64,000 nt of DNA, taken from the NCBI GenBank assembly GCA_036346255.1, contig CM070622.1:29228751-29292750 (forward strand), given 5' to 3'. Origin of the DNA: Ampelocalamus luodianensis (Eukaryota > Streptophyta > Magnoliopsida > Poales > Poaceae). The notes beneath the pieces are model-generated. The model ran no database searches. It had not been told where the DNA came from and saw nothing but the letters and a program-made list of their open reading frames with translations. Of the stretch, positions 58,648 through 64,000 are shown piece after piece (positions within the stretch are counted from its first letter, which is position 1; each line of letters opens with the position of its first letter). The position numbers and the translations under genes were made by a program.

Positions 58648-58937
58648 GTGGTCGTAGAGGAACTTACGACCAGGAGGTAGTCGTAGAAAGACTTACAACT
58701 AGGTACTGCTCGTAGAAGAACTTACGACCAGAGGTGATCGTATAAGAACTTACGATCATGAGGTAGTCGTAGAAAACCTTAGGACTGGATACTGGTCGTA
58801 GAAGAACTTACGACCAGAGGTGATCGTAGAAGAACTTACGACCAGAGGTGATTGTAAAAGAACTTACGATCATGAGGTAGTCGTAGAAGGACTTACGACT
58901 ATGGGGGTGGTCGTAGAAGAAATTACGATCACCTGGT
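58648..58937. repeat. TACGAC dyad array of the I LTR (about ten units)
   Basis: Units of about 29-31 bp of the type GTCGTAGAAGAACTTACGAC separated by CAGAGGT or ATGAGGTA linkers. GTCGTA-arm and GATCGTA-arm variants alternate. It corresponds to the six-unit array of G on the opposite strand. Confidence 0.85.
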
Positions 58938-59073
58938 TGGCTTCTCCCTTATAGTTATAAGGGGTATACTCAAGAATTGTATGATGTCATATTTACCCAT
59001 AATAATAATTACAGATAAATGATAAAATGAGGATTATTAGATCCTCGTCACTAACCAATTCTATTTTTGCAGT

Positions 59074-59358
59074 GCCACCAGCAGCCGCCATCCTGCAACC
59101 TCTATGGATACTATGTTTGCCACAACATAGAACTACTCGTCGGTTCCACGATGACCAATGATCCTCAGGTTTGTCAATCTTGCAATAATTATTTCATACT
59201 TATCAATTTATATATGCACAAATTTAATCTTCGTAGCGACAGGTTGCGACCATCGCAGAAACTGCGTTAGAACAGGGCCAGCTCATAAACATTCGAGGAC
59301 AGTTTGTGGGATTCTTGAACCGTGAGGTCATAAATCAAGATGGGATGTTTCACAATGT
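59074..59358 (+). pseudogene. Ulp1-peptidase-like C-terminal exons of CACTA M1
   Basis: Exon 59074-59168, after a TATTTTTGCAG acceptor, reads CHQQPPSCNLYGYYVCHNIE and ends TNDPQ at a CAG/GTTTGT donor. A second exon from about 59245 reads VATIAETALEQGQLINIRGQ and FVGFLNREVINQDGMFHNVD, then stop. This resembles the C-terminal Ulp1-like cysteine peptidase domain of CACTA-encoded proteins, where QPPxxxxCGYYVC is usual. Here the nucleophile Cys is Tyr (NLYGYYV). The N-terminal half is lost. Assignment is by pattern only. Confidence 0.65.
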
Positions 59359-59447
59359 AGATTGAATTTGATTAGAATAAGATTGAACTTAATGGTACAT
59401 GTGTGTAAATGTACATATGAATGGTTAATTTTAGTTAATTGTTTTGT

Positions 59448-59523
59448 GAATTGGATGTGCTTGTTTCTGAAATGAATGCGAATTGGATGTGCTTGTTTTT
59501 GAAATGAATATGAATTGGATGTA
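59448..59523. repeat. 33-bp tandem repeat in the 3' region of M1
   Basis: GAATTGGATGTGCTTGTTT occurs twice, followed by a partial third GAATTGGATGT. Confidence 0.85.
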
Positions 59524-59617
59524 TACAACTTGTTGTGTTTCAGCTTGTTTCAGAGGGCATGACTAGCATTTCCTGAGGCTGACCAATAAAAAAAATAGAT
59601 TTAGCAATACAAAAGAA

Positions 59618-59950
59618 TATCACAGACAGTTCCTTAGGACATACCGTCTGTGATATATCATCTCTCACATACAGTTTCATCTATAAACCGTTTGTGATGC
59701 ATCATCTATCACAGACGGTTTGTAGATGAAACCGTCTGTCATACATCATCTATCACAAATGGTTTCATCTACAAACCGTATGTGATAGTCGACTAGCATA
59801 GATGGTTTTGAGTTAATAACCGTCTGTGATAGTGTGTATCATAGATGGTTCAAAAACCGTCTGTGATGACCTCATGTCATTACTGACCCATAAGCTTAGA
59901 CGACTCATAAAATCGGCTGTGATGACGTTTTTGAACCGTTTGTAAAGATC
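59618..59950. repeat. Subterminal repeats of CACTA M1
   Basis: About fourteen direct and inverted copies of ATCACAGACGGTTT and close variants, many as head-to-head pairs (AAACCGTCTGTGAT). They presumably bind the CACTA transposase. Confidence 0.88.
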
Positions 59951-59968
59951 TTTTCTGTAGTAGTGACA

Positions 59969-60534
59969 TTGCATTAATGGAAAGGCGATGATGTTACTTG
60001 AACACATCAATAATGATGATATTATTCTTCATGATTGATAAACTATTTGTTTATTATTCTATTATATACTTGTTGAGTCTTGGATTCACTCTTACTTTAT
60101 TGCTGCTTTTAGGTGATTAATGAAGGCGACATGCATGGGATAGAGTAACGCATATGCATCACATGCTATCAATCACACAGACATCTTTACTTAGTTGCTT
60201 TGACTATATCTAGAGACAAGATACTTTCATTTAGAGTTGATTAGTAGACTTGGTTATCATTAGTTAATGATTGGATCTTGGTTTATTTAATTATGGTTTG
60301 ATTATATTAATTGTTGTTAAACAATGTTTCCGGGTGCATGGTTCCGATCATTCTCGGACGCAAGGCCCCGAGCATTCTCAGGCGTCGAATTCCAAACTGT
60401 GAAAGTTAATCCTTTATACATTTATATTATTATAATTGTTGAAAAGCGACATGTTGTGGGGTTTTATTCCATGCATTGCTTACTGAAATTATCGGTAATT
60501 ATGATTTAACACGGTTGCGCTCGGACCACCGACA
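59969..60534 (+). mobile_element. 3' end of a gypsy-type LTR (J)
   Basis: Has TTGTTGAGTCTTGG...CACTC at 60070-60090, like the conserved LTR stem-loop, and ends GGACCACCGACA at 60534, like the ends of LTRs A to E. The 5-bp CGAAA follows at 60535-60539 and occurs again at 32042-32046, next to the other half of the LINE ORF. Probably the right part of an LTR into which M1 inserted; the left part is deleted. Confidence 0.6.
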
Positions 60535-60779
60535 CGAAAAGAAACATGGGATTAGATGTTGAGTTTTGCGATCCATCTCCCACAGGGATGACAACGGGAG
60601 TATCTATACAACATGCGACAGATTTTTTTCTTGAAAATCAGTCACTTTTTGAGCCATCAGATGGAGATCCAATGCTCCAGATATCACCCCCACCCTTTAT
60701 CCCTAATCTAATCTCACTTCCCACCCTCTCTCCCTCTCTCTCACCAATCACAGAGCACTAAAATTGAAAGATGTATAGC

Positions 60780-61070
60780 AGTTCTCGATGACAACACCCC
60801 TAATGGCGAGTTATATGCCACGAAGACTCGCCATACTTCCTACTTTTATAGCATTAAACAACACTCACGTACCGCTTTGCACTTAAGGAACAAATGACTA
60901 GCGTCCTCATCAAGCCTGCTACACATGGGGCAAGGTGTCACCAAATCCCTCGACGCCTATGGATACTATGCAAACTGGCAGATTGTTATGTGCGAAGCGC
61001 CACATGAATATCTTAGCCTTGCTGGGGCAATCAAGCGATAAAATCTAAAGCGAAATCGACCGGGTGTCAA
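60780..61070 (-). pseudogene. zf-RVT segment of a LINE-type ORF
   Basis: On the minus strand about 61050-60990 reads PSKAKIFMWRFAHNNLPVC, and about 60935-60865, in another frame, reads PMCSRLDEDASHLFLKCKAV. This is the zinc-binding zf-RVT region that lies between reverse transcriptase and RNase H in plant LINE-type ORFs (CPxC...H..L.C). Stops and frame changes are frequent. The region continues left to 60535 with low similarity and would join the RNase H part at 31650-32041. Confidence 0.72.
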
Positions 61071-62256
61071 CTATACATGTCACCATATGTATGTAGAGTG
61101 AATGAACATAAACTATATGATGTATGTCTAGCGTATGTGGGTTTTAATAAGGTAAAACGATATTGAATTCAATGTCATTTGGATCTGCCCCTATCACTAA
61201 TTAAAAGACCTACGTGACTGGTTACTTCGTGAACCTCCAGCATCCGCACCCTTCCTCTCTTTATGAAGGCGGAAAGATTTAACGCGCATGGAAAGTTTGT
61301 ATTGCTAGCAATCAGTATGTATAGAAATTACAAGAGCAATCAGCGAGCTATACATAGCAGGCTGCATGCACTGTGATTATGCGTCATCAGGGAGCTATAC
61401 ATAGCAGGCAGCATGCGCAGACAGGAGGACATGCATGCATGCATGGCATTCACGCGCGGGACTGCCGGTGCATGCCTTGCATGGCGCGGCATTCACGCGC
61501 GGGCTGCCGGTGCATGCCTTGCATGCCCGCCGTTCACGCGCGGGACAGGTGGATGGACATGCATGCCTTGCATGCACTGGTTTGGCTAACAACCCCTGCG
61601 GAAGTAGGATGGACGTTTAGGCTGGAGCAAAACTCAGAAAAGGCTGATGATGAGGACATCAACCCTTGAATACGATCGTTACTCCACGTCATCGTACAAA
61701 GAAAGTTTTCACATCACTTTTTGTTCAAGCCAAGCAAGAGTTTAAGTAGGACACGTTTTGGAATCCAGTTCGGCCTTTGTAAACAACTCTGACTTCAAAC
61801 GAGCATAACTTTCACATATGAACTCCGTTTGAGGTGCACAAGTACTTGATTGAAATATTATCTCGTTCTCTTTCAAACGGATTTGGCTCCACCTTCAAAT
61901 TCCTTATGTGCGCGCCGCAATCACCAAAACAATCCGGCACTGTTCTGAGCCCAAGACAAAAGGTGTTGCATTACCTCCACTTGGGCCCATGGGCCTTGTA
62001 ACCCTAGGGGCGTACGTCCACCCCCTGGCCATCACGACCATCACCGTTTATTCTCATGTGTGCGGCACTTTAGGGTTTGGATTTTTTTTAGTTAAAAGTT
62101 AGCTATATTGCAACTTCGTGTATTGGCTTGTGTCGATTAAACCAACCATAATACCGCTTTAGAATCCCATTTTATTGAGTACTTAAATCCTATTTGCAAT
62201 TTTGGATTGCTTATTATCTTGTTCTTGTATGCTCTTCGATTGCATGCAGGAATAAA
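61071..62256. other. No gene; anonymous sequence with a CATGCA-rich tandem repeat
   Basis: Apart from the repeat at 61440-61590 I see no element ends. 61890-62090 has a CTTGGGCCCATGGGCCTTG and AGGGTTTGG composition reminiscent of retrotransposon LTRs, but no partner. It is bounded on the right by CACTA M2. Confidence 0.5.
61440..61590. repeat. 43-bp tandem repeat, CATGCA-rich
   Basis: Three units begin near 61446, 61490 and 61532. They share TTCACGCGCGGG followed by TGCCGGTGCATGCCTTGCAT or a variant. CATGCA words are very dense. Confidence 0.85.
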
Positions 62257-62465
62257 CACTACTACAAAAGGTCTAATATTGGACGCCTCATCACAGACGG
62301 TTCTTTTGGAACCGTCTGTGTTGTAATTATCACAGACAGTTCCAAAGTAACTACCTGTGATACGTCACTATCACGAGCGCTTTATAATAAGAACTGCTGC
62401 GTGATAATTCCTGACAGTTCTTAATAAGAATGCGTAGTATCGCACTCATCACAAAGGTTCTTAAT
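62257..62465. repeat. 5' TIR and subterminal repeats of CACTA M2
   Basis: The TIR is followed by ATCACAGACGGTTC, its complement GAACCGTCTGTG and decayed copies (ATCACAGACAGTTCC, TGACAGTTCTTAATAAGAA, CGAACCGCCGTGATA) at roughly 35-50 bp intervals. Confidence 0.88.
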
Positions 62466-62491
62466 ACGAACCGCCGTGATATCTTTAACAC

Positions 62492-62499
62492 TATAAATA
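62492..62499 (+). promoter_or_regulatory. TATA box of CACTA M2
   Basis: TATAAATA immediately after the subterminal repeats, about 355 bp before the transposase start codon, with a GAGGA-rich leader in between. Confidence 0.7.
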
Positions 62500-62579
62500 T
62501 CGGGTCCCGAAAGACCCTTGCCCCCTAGCGCCTCCACCCCTTGACCCAATTTCGGTTTGAGCCGCCACCCCCATTGCGC

Positions 62580-62849
62580 CACCTTAGAGAGGAGAAGGAA
62601 AGGAGGAAGCTAGAGAGGAAGAGAGGAGAAGGAGATCAGGAGGAAGGGAGGAGAAAGTGAAGGTGAGGAATCTCGCAGGTTATTTGGAATTTTCATCGTG
62701 AGCTCCGAGGGTAACAATCTGTAACTCTTTATATTTGTTCTAGGTTAATCTTTAATCAATTTTGATATATTTGGTTAATAGGAGGAGTAACGTATTTACA
62801 GTTTATTAATCTAATTTAACAATACTAATTTGTTATGTGTGTAGCGTAG
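62580..62849 (+). other. 5' leader of the M2 transposase with probable intron
   Basis: GAGAGGAGAAGGA-rich leader, then a likely donor near 62708 (CGAGG/GTAACA) and acceptor TGTGTGTAG at about 62836-62844, five bases before the ATG. Confidence 0.5.
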
Positions 62850-64000
62850 ATGAATCGTGTGAGTGAAGAGTACATTAAAGGCGTGTTTGCTTTTAAAAGA
62901 GTCGCCGAGCAGGATATGTTGATGAAGGGGATGGAATTTATGTACTGTCCATGCATTGATTACGGTAATCTGAATATGTTTAACAACCCGGCGTAGATCG
63001 AAGCGCACTTAATTCAAAGGGGTTTCAAAAAAAGGGTATACATGTTGGACTAGTCACGGTGAAGAATAGATTATACATGAAGTTAATAATGACGACATCG
63101 CCGAGGAATTCAACGATATGCCAGATGTGGACTGTACTTTTGATGAGAATAGGTCGCACGATGATAATTTAGATCAGATGCTACGCGATGCAGAGGGAAC
63201 TATAATGAGAGAGAGTTTTGTAAATTCGAGGGCTTAATGGAGGACTCGGGGAAACCTTTGTTCCCTGGCTGCAAGCCGGAATACACAAGGTTGTCAACCG
63301 TGCTTGAACTGCTGAAATTGAAGGAAAGCAATGGTTGGTCCGACAAGAGTTTTACGGCGTTGTTAGGTCTTCTAGTGAACATCCTTCCGGAGGGAAACGT
63401 GTTGCCCAGCACCACCTACCAAGCCAAGAAGGTTTTTTGTCCATTGGGAACGGAAGTAAAAGAATACATACATGTCCGAACGATTGTATCATGTACTGTA
63501 AAGAGTATGCAGATATGCATACATGTCCCGTGTGCAAAGTATCCCGATACAAGCGTAAGAATACTGCTAGGGTGAAGCAAGGACCTTCTGCTAAGATTTT
63601 GTGGTATCTACTTGTGATCCCACATTTAAAGCGTTTATTTGTGAACCGAAAGGATACAAGATTATTGTGTTGGCACTCGGAGGAGCGTAAGAAAGATGGA
63701 AACACCCTGCTGATTCTGCCTAGTGGAGAAACTTCAATCGGAGCTTCAAAGAGTTTGGTGCGGAATCGAGGAACATAAGGTTAGGGTTGAGTACAGATAG
63801 AATGAATCCTTTTGGTAACATGAGCAGCCGACATAGCACCTGGCCCATAAATCTATGTATGTCCAACCGTAGTCCTTGGCTGTGTATGAAGCGGAAGTAT
63901 ATTTTGATGTCACTACTTATCCAAGGGCCGAAACATCCTGGGAACGATATTGATGTGTACCTAGCACCATTTCTGAAAGATCTTGTGACAATATGGAACG
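62850..64000 (+). pseudogene. TNP2-like CACTA transposase, frameshifted and partial
   Basis: From the ATG it reads MNRVSEEYIKGVFAFKRVAE, then MEFMYCPCIDYGNLNMFNNP, the transposase-associated N-terminal domain (one Cys of the usual CPCxxCGN replaced by Tyr). A TAG follows near 62995. The next parts shift frame: DDNLDQMLRDAEG and GLMEDSGKPLFPGCKPEYTR with LELLKLKESNGWSDKSFTAL (63237-63470). CPNDCIMYCKEYADMHTCPV with ILWYLLVIPHLKRLFVNRKD follows (63440-63690), and finally MNPFGNMSSRHSTWPINLCM and DIDVYLAPFLKDLVTIWN at the window end. Motif order matches the TNP2 (Transposase_21) family, which binds the subterminal repeats and cuts the element ends. At least three frame changes. Confidence 0.92.

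Larger units (their letters stand above)
32047..59050 (-). mobile_element. Tat-like Ty3/gypsy element I, 3'-truncated and split by G
   Basis: Read on the minus strand: 5' LTR 58143-59050, PBS, gag to about 56.0 kb, protease, RT to 54179, then (after element G) RNase H and integrase ending at about 32050. The junction with G is exact: GTAGT at 33845-33849 and 54174-54178, and the RNase H reading frame continues across it. Integrase ends abruptly about where LINE sequence begins, so the accessory region and the 3' LTR are missing. Closely related to G in coding regions and in the LTR hairpin array, but in opposite orientation. Confidence 0.9.
58143..59050 (-). repeat. 5' LTR of element I (908 bp)
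   Basis: Plus-strand ends TGTCGGTGTTTTAG and GATCCTCGTCA. Inside its left edge the minus strand has a primer-binding-like TTGACGCCGACCGTGGGGA. The minus-strand TATA box is at 58404-58413. It is related to the G LTR over U5 and the promoter, but its hairpin array is nearly twice as long. The five bases to its right are CTAAC; no left partner exists because the 3' end of I is deleted. Confidence 0.88.
59051..59965 (+). mobile_element. 3' end of CACTA element M1, truncated by element I
   Basis: Ends at 59965 with CTGTAGTAGTG, the complement of CACTACTACAG. It contains the last two exons of an accessory protein and about 330 bp of subterminal repeats. The sequence to the left is element I, so everything upstream is missing. 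The three bases after the end are ACA (target duplication; no left partner visible). Confidence 0.88.
62257..64000 (+). mobile_element. CACTA element M2, 5' part (continues past the window)
   Basis: Starts CACTACTACAAAAGG at 62257 (preceded by AAA), followed by subterminal repeats, a TATA box, a 5'UTR with an intron and a TNP2-type transposase. The subterminal word ATCACAGACGGTT is shared with M1. The 3' end is not in the window. Confidence 0.92.

Noticed and set aside
58648..58937. CRISPR-like regular repeat/spacer array
   Set aside because: Units are inverted repeats that vary along the array, linkers are short, the sequence is a plant LTR, and no cas-like gene is present.
61373..61669. 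98-codon frame rich in His, Ala, Met and Cys
   Set aside because: A product of the CATGCA-rich 43-bp tandem repeat.

Overview
This is a repeat-only stretch of a grass (Poaceae-like) nuclear genome. No intact host gene is visible. Every coding trace belongs to a transposable element: Ty3/gypsy elements of two lineages, two Ty1/copia families, two CACTA elements, a LINE-type reverse transcriptase remnant, a non-autonomous hAT element and a Stowaway-like MITE. Grass affinity is inferred from the multi-kilobase chromovirus LTRs, the copia LTR that starts TGTTGGAAATATGCCC, the CACTACTACAAAAG CACTA ends and the TA-flanked CTCCCTC MITE. The species cannot be named from this.

Layout. 1-2295 is the right part of a minus-strand copia element with a decayed gag. 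2296-5127 holds low-complexity and LTR-like remnants, a 127-bp-period duplication, a MITE and a diverged tandem array. 5133-30296 is a four-level nest of long-LTR gypsy sequences. Solo LTR C (plus, TSD CTAGT) contains solo LTR D (minus, TSD TATAT). D contains the full-length element A (minus, TSD AAAGA, two LTRs of about 4.16 kb). The 3' LTR of A contains solo LTR B (5.1 kb, TSD GATCA). A keeps recognisable gag, protease, RT, RNase H, integrase and chromodomain pieces, all broken by small indels.

30302-61070 is a second, deeper nest built into a LINE-type ORF on the minus strand. Its zinc-binding (zf-RVT) part lies at about 60.8-61.05 kb and its terminal RNase H part at 31.65-32.04 kb. Between them lie an LTR fragment (J), the 3' end of a CACTA element, and a Tat-like gypsy element I (minus). 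A second copy of the same family, G (plus, TSD GTAGT), is inserted in I. G carries an internal copia piece F (minus), and its 3' LTR carries a copia solo LTR H (TSD GTAAG), which itself carries a gypsy solo LTR E. A non-autonomous hAT element (8-bp TSD GTCAGCAC) sits in the LINE 3' region.

61071-62256 is anonymous sequence with a CATGCA-rich minisatellite. From 62257 to the window end a second CACTA element begins, with TIR, subterminal repeats, TATA box, 5'UTR intron and a broken TNP2-type transposase.

The elements do not form a working pathway. The signals of most interest are non-coding: a motif core and a stem-loop shared by diverged gypsy LTRs, TACGAC dyad arrays that recur in unrelated gypsy and copia LTRs and in the spacers of an antisense accessory ORF, and an indel signature in element A that may be an assembly artefact.
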